Origin: Thermodesulfatator sp.
Lineage (GTDB): Bacteria > Desulfobacterota > Thermodesulfobacteria > Thermodesulfobacteriales > Thermodesulfobacteriaceae
Direction of reading: 5' to 3'
Assembly (NCBI GenBank): GCA_026993045.1
Contig: JALWWR010000163.1
Span: forward strand, 1-13,699
Length of the DNA: 13,699 bases
In this document: positions 1 to 6,088 of the stretch, in pieces
Position numbering within the stretch: position 1 is the stretch's first letter
Layout: every line of letters begins with the position of its first letter
Notes under the pieces: generated by a model
Database searches by the model: none
Seen by the model: only the letters and a program-made list of their open reading frames with translations
What the model was told of the DNA's origin: nothing
Made by a program: the position numbers and the translations under genes

Positions 1-96
1 TGTGAAGGTAAGACACCGATGGAGACCTTTTTGGGAAATGTGCCCTTGGCAAAGGAGAAGATTCATTCTAATGTGGAGGTTGATTTTGGGTTCTGA
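1..96 (+). CDS. IS481-like transposase, C-terminal 31 residues (5' partial)
   Basis: The frame beginning at base 1 is open to TGA at 94-96 and encodes a short tail containing GKTPMETFLGNVPLAKEK. The pattern G-K/R-T-P-M-E/Q-T-F-L followed by an AKEK stretch is the usual C-terminus of integrase-core (DDE) transposases of the IS481/IS3 type, lying after the catalytic glutamate and the N-ERPH-like segment. The catalytic domain is upstream of the window, so activity cannot be judged. There is no competing longer frame. The protein would cut and join DNA at the element's ends. Confidence is good for a transposase tail and moderate for the exact family. Confidence 0.7.
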   Translation, partial: CEGKTPMETFLGNVPLAKEKIHSNVEVDFGF

Positions 97-158
97 CCGA
101 GCCTGACAGGTGGAGCCTCTGGAGGGGGCAACTGTCAGATCAAGTCTAAACTTTTACA
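1..158 (+). mobile_element. Right end of an IS481-like insertion sequence (partial)
   Basis: This is the 3' part of an insertion sequence whose left part lies outside the window. It holds the end of the transposase gene (1-96) and then about 62 non-coding bases. The last bases, 131-158, read as a terminal inverted repeat ending in ACA (TGT when read inward), which fits IS481/IS3-type ends. A 7-base inverted repeat, CTGACAG at 103-109 and CTGTCAG at 132-138, sits inside this tail. The boundary at 158 is inferred, because the other end and the target duplication cannot be seen. The sequence directly after it reads as the interior of another gene, which supports an insertion at this point. The family assignment comes from remembered similarity of the protein C-terminus and the end sequence. 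Confidence 0.7.
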
Positions 159-778
159 CCTCCGAAAGGCTTTATCTTATGCAAAGCGAACTTTTACTGA
201 GACAGGGCAGAACGGAAAAGGCCCTCGATCTTCTTAAAAAACTTTTTCAGAGCGGCAGTTGCAGGGCCCTTGAACAACTATTCCGGCTCTTTCCTGAGGA
301 GGCTTTAAAATTCACCATACCCGATAATTGTTTTCTTTCCCCGGAATTGATAGGCAGGGTCCATCTTAAAAGCGCGAACTTAAAGAAAGCCCTTTTTTAT
401 TTTTTAAAGGTTCCGGAGGAGGAAAGGACTCCCCGGCTGGAAAGAACGATATGAGGGATTTATCTCCGGCTGGGAGAGGCGGAGAAGGCCAAAAAATGGT
501 TGCTCAGGGCCGCCAAAGAGGGAGAGCCTCTTAACCGCAGGGAGAAAATGTTTCTGGCCGAGGAACTTTTCCGCCTGGGGATGAAAGACGGAACCATTTA
601 TATGGGGCTGGCCTTAAGAACAAAGGCCTAGGCCCTATGTTGCGCATTTCTGGCCGCTAAAGAGGGAGAGCCGGGAGCCGTTTTCTTTCTGGTGAGGACC
701 CTCTGGCGCAACCCCGAGCTTCAAGTCGGACTCCAGAAAATCCTCAAAAAGGACGCGTGTGAATGTCTTCCTCGATAA
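159..778 (+). pseudogene. Decayed TPR/Sel1-like repeat protein, disrupted by IS and two stop codons
   Basis: One reading frame (positions equal to 2 modulo 3) stays protein-like from the IS boundary to TAA at 776-778, but is broken by TGA at 452-454 and TAG at 629-631. Segments such as QSELLLRQGRTEKALDLLKK, YLRLGEAEKAKKWLLRAA and AAKEGEP look like paired-helix TPR or Sel1-like repeats, a protein-protein interaction fold. The N-terminal part is missing: the frame enters straight from the IS terminal repeat. A GTG at 110 could start a 114-residue chimera, but its first 16 codons are IS sequence. Both stops are one C-to-T change from a sense codon (CGA, CAG). The last 35 bases overlap the convergent ahbAB 3' end. 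The original function is unknown; a cell-envelope or secretion role is only a guess. Confidence 0.75.
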
Positions 779-1727
779 AAAGCTTAAGGCGCACCTTCTT
801 GTATTCCCGGAGGGTCCTCAGGGCCAGATAATCCGGAAGGTCGTATTTCCGAGAGAGTTCGGCGATGCGCGCCGTAAGATCCTTTTTAGCGTGGATCATG
901 GTGTAAAGGTTGTAGGGCCAGTGGGGGTAGGATTTTCGTTCGTAACAATGGGTTACCCCGGGCTCGCGGGCTAGGGCGAGGCCCACCTCTTCCGTTCGTT
1001 CTGGGGCCACCTGCCAGGCCACCATGACGTTTTCCCTGAAACCGGCTTTCCGATGGCGCACAAGCCCCGCAAAACGCCGCATCACTCCGCGGGAGAGCAT
1101 CTCCCGGATCCAAGAGAGGACCTCCTCTTCGGACATTCCAAGGGGAAGCGCCACCTCCTCAAAAGGACGAGGGGTTAAGGGAAGAGGTTCCTGAAGGGTT
1201 CTCACCAGGCGTATGGTCCTTTCATCTGGGAGCACCCTTTCACGCATTTGGGAGAAGTGGCCGTCTCCGGCGGTGCCTTCCTCGAGGTCAAAGACTACAG
1301 CGATACGGAAGACGCGTTTTATGGGAAGGAGCAAAAAGGTTTTAGCTCCGGCGGTCTTCAAAAGAGCTGAAACCTCTTCCTTCAGGTTTTTCCCCGGAGG
1401 GACGGCGATAGTGAACCAGAAGTTCAGACGGTGAGCGCGCAAATAGTTGTGACTTACTCCAGGATGGGCGTTTATCACCGAAGCGGCCTGTTCTTCCAGT
1501 TCCGCTGGTATCTCAGCCGCCACCAGCGTGGTTTGATAACCCAGGGCCTGGGGGTGAAAAATGGCTCCGATCTGACGCAGTATCCCCTGGGCGGTCAAAG
1601 CCTGAAGGCGCCGAAGAACCTCTTCTTCCGTAAGACCTAAATCTTCCCCTAAGGCCTTAAAGGGCCTGGGGGACAAGGGGAAGTCTTTTTGAACCAGGTT
1701 CAAGAGCTTGCGATCTAAGTCTTCCAT
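744..1727 (-). CDS. ahbAB: Siroheme decarboxylase, fused AhbA-AhbB subunits
   Basis: The protein (327 residues from ATG at 1727) removes two acetate carboxyl groups from siroheme to give 12,18-didecarboxysiroheme, an early step of the alternative (siroheme-dependent) heme pathway or of heme d1 synthesis. It has two Lrp/AsnC-like halves, each with an N-terminal winged helix and a ligand-binding part. The first half (about residues 3-150) carries VSHNYLRAHRLNFWFT, typical of AhbA/NirD-like subunits. The second (about 168-320) carries THCYERKSYPHWPYNLYTMI, typical of AhbB-like subunits. The usual form is two separate proteins of roughly 150-170 residues. A TTG at 1763 would add 12 residues, but the conserved domain starts at MEDLDRKLL, so I chose 1727. 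No Shine-Dalgarno precedes it. Heme d1 use cannot be excluded, since no nir or ahbC/D gene is in view. Confidence 0.85.
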   Translation of the reverse strand: MEDLDRKLLNLVQKDFPLSPRPFKALGEDLGLTEEEVLRRLQALTAQGILRQIGAIFHPQALGYQTTLVAAEIPAELEEQAASVINAHPGVSHNYLRAHRLNFWFTIAVPPGKNLKEEVSALLKTAGAKTFLLLPIKRVFRIAVVFDLEEGTAGDGHFSQMRERVLPDERTIRLVRTLQEPLPLTPRPFEEVALPLGMSEEEVLSWIREMLSRGVMRRFAGLVRHRKAGFRENVMVAWQVAPERTEEVGLALAREPGVTHCYERKSYPHWPYNLYTMIHAKKDLTARIAELSRKYDLPDYLALRTLREYKKVRLKLFIEEDIHTRPF

Positions 1728-1763
1728 GGCTTTAATTAAAGAGGAAGGAGGGGCGGATGGCAA
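1708..1763. promoter_or_regulatory. Symmetric divergent promoter between ahbAB and the DUF362 gene
   Basis: A perfect palindrome, TTTAATTAAA at 1731-1740, supplies a -10 element on both strands. On the plus strand TTGCGA (1708-1713), 17 bases and TTTAAT (1731-1736) would start transcription near 1743, just before the ribosome binding site AAGGAG (1745-1750) and ATG at 1757. On the minus strand TTGCCA (1763-1758), 17 bases and TTTAAT (1740-1735) would start near 1728, directly before the ahbAB ATG at 1727. Each -10 matches TATAAT at 5 of 6 positions. The -35 elements match TTGACA at 4 and 5 of 6. Both promoters overlap coding sequence. This is inferred from sequence alone. Confidence 0.55.
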
Positions 1764-2887
1764 GTCCGGTTTATTTTGTGGATCTTCATTTAAAGAAAAA
1801 AATCTCCCTGCTTCAGAAAGTGAATCTCTTGCTTTCGGCCTTGGGTTTAGAGGGCCGTTTCCGTAAGGGGGCTTTGGTGGGGGTGAAGCTTCACTTCGGC
1901 GAGGCCGGAAATCTCGCGCACCTTCGCCCTCAGTGGGTGAGGCAAGTGGTGGACTATCTCAAGGCCTTAAGCGTCAAACCCTTTCTTACAGACACCAACA
2001 CCCTTTACCGGGGAAGTCGTTCGGATACCGTGGTGCACCTTGAGACCGCCATCCGGAACGGGTTTGACTTTGCGGTGGTGGGGGCTCCGATAGTGATTGC
2101 CGATGGCCTTCGAGGCAATACTTACGAAGAGGTGAAGTTTGACTTTCCGGTTTTAAAAAAGTTTTATCTGGCCAAGGAGATCGTCCGGGCCGACGGTCTG
2201 GTAGTGCTTACCCATTTTAAGGGGCATGAGCTTTCGGGGTTTGGGGGGACCTTGAAAAATCTGGGGATGGGCTGCGCGGCGCGTAAAGGGAAACTGGAGC
2301 AACACTCCACCTTGGCCCCTAAGATCGACAAGAGACGCTGTGTGGCCTGCGGGACTTGTGCCGAGTTTTGTCCAGTGGGGGCTCCAGAGCCTGTCGAGGG
2401 AGTGAAGAAGCCCCGCTATCGTATAAACGAAAAGCGCTGCATCGGCTGCGGGGAGTGTATTGCCGTTTGTCCCGAGGAGGCCATCAAGGTCCAGTGGAAC
2501 GAACGGGCGGAGCTCTTCATGCGCAAGATGGCCGAGTATGCGGCGGCCACCTTTTTTTCTCTCCAGCAACGGCTCTTTTTTTTAAATTTTGTGCTCCAGG
2601 TCTCACCGGCCTGTGACTGTTATCCTTTTAACGACTATCCTTTGGTCCAAGACCTTGGTATCCTAGCTTCTCAGGACCCGGTAGCCCTAGATCAGGCCTC
2701 GGTGGATCTAGTGAACCGCGAGGCCGCCCTTTCAGGTTCTAAAGTGGCCGGAGCAGAGGCTGGCGAAGACAAGTTCCGACGTCTTTATCCCGGGCTTCCC
2801 TGGGAGATCACCTTGGAACATGCCGAAAAATTGGGACTAGGTCAAAGGGCCTACGAGCTTATCAAGCTGGAAGAAGGAGGGAGCTAA
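1757..2887 (+). CDS. DUF362 domain protein with two [4Fe-4S] ferredoxin motifs
   Basis: A 376-residue protein with a DUF362 domain interrupted by a bacterial ferredoxin insert. The N-terminal part has VGVKLHFGE near residue 42 and HFKGHELSGFGGTLKNLGMG around 153-172, both characteristic of DUF362. The insert carries C195-x2-C198-x2-C201-x3-C205 and C228-x2-C231-x2-C234-x3-C238, each followed by P, predicting two [4Fe-4S] clusters. DUF362 resumes with SPACDCYPFND (283-293) and SQDPVALDQAS. There is no signal peptide or membrane segment, so it is probably a cytoplasmic electron-transfer protein. Its partner and reaction are not established for the family. ATG at 1757 follows AAGGAG by six bases. 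It is the first gene of the packed cluster, and the next start lies one base after its stop. Confidence 0.85.
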   Translation: MASPVYFVDLHLKKKISLLQKVNLLLSALGLEGRFRKGALVGVKLHFGEAGNLAHLRPQWVRQVVDYLKALSVKPFLTDTNTLYRGSRSDTVVHLETAIRNGFDFAVVGAPIVIADGLRGNTYEEVKFDFPVLKKFYLAKEIVRADGLVVLTHFKGHELSGFGGTLKNLGMGCAARKGKLEQHSTLAPKIDKRRCVACGTCAEFCPVGAPEPVEGVKKPRYRINEKRCIGCGECIAVCPEEAIKVQWNERAELFMRKMAEYAAATFFSLQQRLFFLNFVLQVSPACDCYPFNDYPLVQDLGILASQDPVALDQASVDLVNREAALSGSKVAGAEAGEDKFRRLYPGLPWEITLEHAEKLGLGQRAYELIKLEEGGS

Positions 2888-2888
2888 G

Positions 2889-3476
2889 ATGGGGTTTCGG
2901 CCTTTTGAGGTCTTGAAAGAGAAGATCCGTAAAGAGGAATTGCCTCCCGGCCCGGAGCCTTCTTTGTGCCCCGAAGAACCCGAAGAGTTTTTCCAGAAGG
3001 TGAAGCCTCTTTCTTCGGGAAAGGACCTCTTTTGGGTCCATACCCCTAAAAGACCTCCCCAACACCACTCCAAAGATTGGCCTCCGGAAAGGATCCAAGT
3101 CCGGGTTTGGCAGACCTCAGAATACATGGAAGGTCGAGCCCCGGGGGTAACTCATCAATTGGTGCGCCAGTTGCGGGAAGGAAAGTTTGCCGTCTCTAAG
3201 GTCTTAGATTTGCATGGTTTGACGGCGGTGGAAGCTGAGGAGGCGCTGGAACGGTTTTTTCAAGAAGCCTTACACCGCGGAGACAAATGCGTACTGGTTA
3301 TCCATGGCCGGGGTCTTTCTTCCCCAGGTAAGCCGGTTTTAAAGGAAAAGGTCCGGATTTGGCTAGAAAAAGGCCCCTATCGGCGTTATATCCTGGCCTA
3401 TACCAGTGCTCGGCCTTGTGATGGAGGTCCGGGCGCTACTTATGTCCTTCTGAGGTCTAAGCCCTGGAGACCCTGA
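2889..3476 (+). CDS. Smr domain protein
   Basis: A 195-residue protein with a C-terminal Smr (MutS2-related) domain at about residues 104-190. The signature motifs are present: DLHG at 107-110, IHGRG at 138-142 and GGPGATYVLL at 179-188. Smr domains act as nicking or RNA endonucleases in several characterised proteins, such as MutS2 and ribosome-rescue factors. The stand-alone bacterial forms are less well understood. The N-terminal 100 residues are charged and proline-rich (for example TPKRPPQHHSKDWPPERI) and probably disordered or a linker. I see no known domain there. A strong ribosome site, GGAGG (2877-2881), precedes the ATG. The stop codon shares one base with the next start (TGATG), suggesting translational coupling. 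The substrate, DNA or RNA, cannot be told from the sequence. Confidence 0.85.
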   Translation: MGFRPFEVLKEKIRKEELPPGPEPSLCPEEPEEFFQKVKPLSSGKDLFWVHTPKRPPQHHSKDWPPERIQVRVWQTSEYMEGRAPGVTHQLVRQLREGKFAVSKVLDLHGLTAVEAEEALERFFQEALHRGDKCVLVIHGRGLSSPGKPVLKEKVRIWLEKGPYRRYILAYTSARPCDGGPGATYVLLRSKPWRP

Positions 3477-4600
3477 TGAAACTTCCGGCTCATGGTCGCA
3501 CCAAGGTCTTGGTATATGGCCTTCCCGGGACGGGAAAGACCACCCTTATTGAACGGGTAATCCGGAAAGTAACCGCTCCCAAGCGGGGCTTCGTGACCCG
3601 AGAGGTGCGGGAAGCCGGCCGTCGGGTGGGCTTCAAGATCTATACCCTGGACGGCAAAGAGGCCTGGTTGGCCAAGAAAGGTCGCGGTTGGCCCCAGGTG
3701 GGGAAATATCGAGTCTTCCTTGAAACCTTCGAAAAACTGGCTCTTACCGCTCTTAAAGATCAGCTTTCCCCCGAAACCCTTTACGTGGTGGACGAGATCG
3801 GAAAGATGGAGGTCTTTTCGGAGGGCTTTCGGAAACGCATCCAGGAACTTTTACAAGGACCAGAGCCCCTTTTGGCCTCCGTGGGATATGGACACGTTCC
3901 TTTTTTGGAAGAGATCCACCGGTTAGAGGGGCCTATCTTTTGTGAAATCACCAAGGAAAATCGGGATTATTTGGTAGAAAGGATCCTTCTTGAATTTGAA
4001 AGGCCGGGTCGGCTGATCGTATTTGAGGGGCTAGACGGTTCCGGGAAAAGTACTTTGGCTCAAGAGGTCTACCGAGGCCTCAAAAAGGAAGGTTATCCGG
4101 TCCTTTTTACCCAAGAGCCTACCAAGGGGGAATGGGGAGAAAAAATCCGGGAACACCTTCGACGCCGCACGCCGCTTTCGCCTCAAGCTTATGCCGAACT
4201 CTTCTGGCGTGACCGGTGGGAACACGCCCAAAAGGTGATAGTTCCGGCCCTTAAGGATGGAAAGTGGGTTATCTGTGATCGTTATTACCTTTCTACCTTG
4301 GCCTATCAGGGGGCGGAAGGCCTTTCTTGGAAAGAGCTCTGGCGTCGTAACGAGACCATTGCCCCCGTACCGGATTTGGTGGTCTTTTTAGATCTGCCCT
4401 TGGAAGAGGCCTTAAAACGCATTCAAAAGCGGGGAGAGGCCCTAGAGAATTTTGAAAGACCGGAAAAGTTAGCCGCTATCGCGGAGCTTTACGAGGAGAT
4501 CTTGCCGCGGTTTAAGACTTTAAAACTTTCGGGCCTTAAAGACCCTAAGGCCCTGGCGGAGGAGGTGTATCGTGCCCTACCCCATCCAAATCGTAGTTGA
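3476..4600 (+). CDS. tmk: THEP1-type NTPase fused to thymidylate kinase
   Basis: A 374-residue protein with two P-loop kinase-fold domains in tandem. The N-terminal domain (about 8-175) resembles THEP1 nucleoside-triphosphatases: Walker A GLPGTGKTT at 15-23, GFVTREVRE at 38-46 and Walker B VVDEIGKME at 104-112. The C-terminal domain (about 178-370) is a thymidylate kinase, which phosphorylates dTMP to dTDP for DNA synthesis. It shows Walker A GLDGSGKST at 185-193, TQEPT at 212-216, DRYYLSTLAYQG at 268-279 and a lid region with RGEALENFE near 319-327. Both active sites look intact. Thymidylate kinase is normally a single domain of about 200-215 residues, so the fusion is notable. The frame is continuous across the junction (EFERPGRLIVFEG). 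ATG at 3476 overlaps the upstream stop. The role of the first domain is unknown. Confidence 0.9.
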   Translation: MKLPAHGRTKVLVYGLPGTGKTTLIERVIRKVTAPKRGFVTREVREAGRRVGFKIYTLDGKEAWLAKKGRGWPQVGKYRVFLETFEKLALTALKDQLSPETLYVVDEIGKMEVFSEGFRKRIQELLQGPEPLLASVGYGHVPFLEEIHRLEGPIFCEITKENRDYLVERILLEFERPGRLIVFEGLDGSGKSTLAQEVYRGLKKEGYPVLFTQEPTKGEWGEKIREHLRRRTPLSPQAYAELFWRDRWEHAQKVIVPALKDGKWVICDRYYLSTLAYQGAEGLSWKELWRRNETIAPVPDLVVFLDLPLEEALKRIQKRGEALENFERPEKLAAIAELYEEILPRFKTLKLSGLKDPKALAEEVYRALPHPNRS

Positions 4601-4949
4601 AGACCTTGTTCTTCGGGCCGAACTCTTTGAAACCGAATGCGCCCGGCGGGTTTACGAAGCCCTGCCCCTGGAGGCCGATTTCAACACCTGGGGCGATGAG
4701 TTCTACTTTGCAGTCCAGGTGGACTGCTCCCCTGATGAGACTTACACCCTTAAAGTCAGGGTGGGTGACATAGGTTACTGGCCTGTCGGTCGGGCCCTGG
4801 CCATCTTTTTTGGCCCCACCCCAGCCTCCACCGGCCCGGATCCGGTTCCAGCGAGTGAAGTCAACCTCGTGGGCCGCCTCCTTGACGATCCCCAAAGGCT
4901 TAAAGAGGTGAAGGAGGAGGCCCGGCGCATCCGCCTTGAGCCCTGCTAA
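4572..4949 (+). CDS. Cyclophilin-like fold protein (TM1367-type)
   Basis: A 125-residue protein matching the small bacterial/archaeal cyclophilin-like family (TM1367 type, PF04126). The diagnostic stretch is GDIGYWPVGRALAIFFGPTP at 65-84, followed by ASEVNLVGRL at 94-103. The GxIGYWPxGxAxxIFFGPTP pattern is the family hallmark. These proteins share the cyclophilin beta-barrel, but prolyl isomerase activity has not generally been shown, so I assign no reaction. GTG at 4572 follows GGAGGAGG (4557-4564) and lies 29 bases inside the end of the kinase fusion gene, so translation is probably coupled. Its stop is two bases before the adaptor gene start. There is no signal peptide, which suggests a cytoplasmic location. 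Confidence 0.8.
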   Translation: MPYPIQIVVEDLVLRAELFETECARRVYEALPLEADFNTWGDEFYFAVQVDCSPDETYTLKVRVGDIGYWPVGRALAIFFGPTPASTGPDPVPASEVNLVGRLLDDPQRLKEVKEEARRIRLEPC

Positions 4950-4951
4950 TC

Positions 4952-6088
4952 ATGGACGGAAGACACCGCCGGCTGGCCCTGGCCCTCCTCCTCGCCCTTT
5001 TTCTCGTTCTCCTCTTTCTTCTTATCCGCTTTCTCTGGCATCGCCATCTTTACGCCGTGACTAACGCCGTCTTTGTGGAGACCGACGGCCTGGTCTTCGT
5101 CTCCTTTGACAAAGTAAACGGGAGACTCACCGGGCTTTTTAAGCGCGAGGGGGAGGCGATCCAAAAAGGGGAACTTCTGGCGCGCCTTGATTCCACCACC
5201 TACGCCTTAAAAGTTAAGGGCCTTGAGGAGGAGCTTTACGCCTTAAGCGAGAAGGAAACGGCCCTTTCCCTTGAGATAGAAAGACTCCGGAGGGAGCTTT
5301 CGCTCCGAGAGGCCCAGGTTCAAGATGAGATTGCACGCCTTAGGGCCGAAAGAGAGGCTTTAAGGCGCGAGCTTTCAGCCTTAGAGGTGAATCTCACCCA
5401 GGCCGAGCGGGATCTGGCGCGCTTCAGGCGCCTTTTTTCCCAAAAGCTTATTGCCCGACACCGCTTCGAAGAGGCCGAAACCCAGGTCCTTGCCCTCCGA
5501 GAAAAGAAAGAGGCCCTTTCGGCAAGACTTAAAGCCCTTTCGGCGGCCATCCGAGCCCAGGAAAAAGAAAAAAAGATTGTGATCAACCAGAAAAAGCTCA
5601 TAAAGGAAAAAGAAAAGGAGCTTTCAGCTTTGAGGGCCCGCATCCGGGCCCAGGAAAAGGCCCTTTCCGAGGCCCGGACCCTTCTTTCCTATTGTGAGCT
5701 GAAGAGCCCGGTCTCGGGCTACATTGCCAAGCGCTTCCATGCCCAGGGGGACGTGGTGGCCCCTGGGGAGCCGGTCTACGCCGTGGTGGATTTTTCCAAA
5801 CTCTACGTCCTGGTCCTCCTTGAGGAGACCAAGCTTCGAGGGGTAAAACCGGGCTGTGAGGCCCGAATCAGGCTTGACGCCTATCCCGGGGTGGAGTTCC
5901 GCGGGGTGGTCACGGCGGTGCTTCCGGCCACTGCGGCCAAGTTTGCCCTGGTGCCGCGGGACATCTCGGCCGGCGAGTTCACCAAGGTGGCCCAGAGGGT
6001 CCCGGTCAAGATCCGAATCACCCGGGGGGACCTCTTCCTTTTAAGGGTCGGACTTGGGGGAGAGGTCGAGATCAAAAGGGAATTCTGA
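4952..6088 (+). CDS. HlyD/EmrA-family periplasmic adaptor protein
   Basis: A 378-residue membrane fusion protein that links an inner membrane transporter to an outer membrane duct. Residues 8-28 form one hydrophobic anchor after a short basic cytoplasmic tail. The first half of the lipoyl domain is GRLTGLFKREGEAIQKGELL at 57-76. A long Glu/Lys/Arg/Ala-rich alpha-helical hairpin (about 85-245) follows, then the second lipoyl half with ELKSPVSGYIAKR at 249-261 and PGEPVYAVVD at 271-280. KVAQRVPVKIRI at 345-356 is close to the EmrA pattern. Its place before an EmrB-like gene, with one-base overlap (TGATG), supports EmrA-type function rather than RND or type I secretion. No clear ribosome site precedes ATG at 4952. 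Re-initiation from the upstream gene, whose stop lies two bases away, is likely. Confidence 0.88.
   Translation: MDGRHRRLALALLLALFLVLLFLLIRFLWHRHLYAVTNAVFVETDGLVFVSFDKVNGRLTGLFKREGEAIQKGELLARLDSTTYALKVKGLEEELYALSEKETALSLEIERLRRELSLREAQVQDEIARLRAEREALRRELSALEVNLTQAERDLARFRRLFSQKLIARHRFEEAETQVLALREKKEALSARLKALSAAIRAQEKEKKIVINQKKLIKEKEKELSALRARIRAQEKALSEARTLLSYCELKSPVSGYIAKRFHAQGDVVAPGEPVYAVVDFSKLYVLVLLEETKLRGVKPGCEARIRLDAYPGVEFRGVVTAVLPATAAKFALVPRDISAGEFTKVAQRVPVKIRITRGDLFLLRVGLGGEVEIKREF

Noticed and set aside
110..454. A 114-codon frame from GTG at 110 as an intact gene
   Set aside because: Its first 16 codons are IS terminal sequence, and the frame continues as TPR-like protein past the TGA at 452-454, so it is part of a broken gene.
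2153..2569. 138-codon minus-strand frame inside the DUF362 gene
   Set aside because: The plus frame has clear ferredoxin cysteine motifs; the minus frame shows no known domain.
5320..5643. Long serine/arginine-rich minus-strand frame opposite the adaptor gene
   Set aside because: It is the mirror of the Glu/Lys/Leu/Ala-rich coiled coil codons; no family resemblance and no ribosome site.
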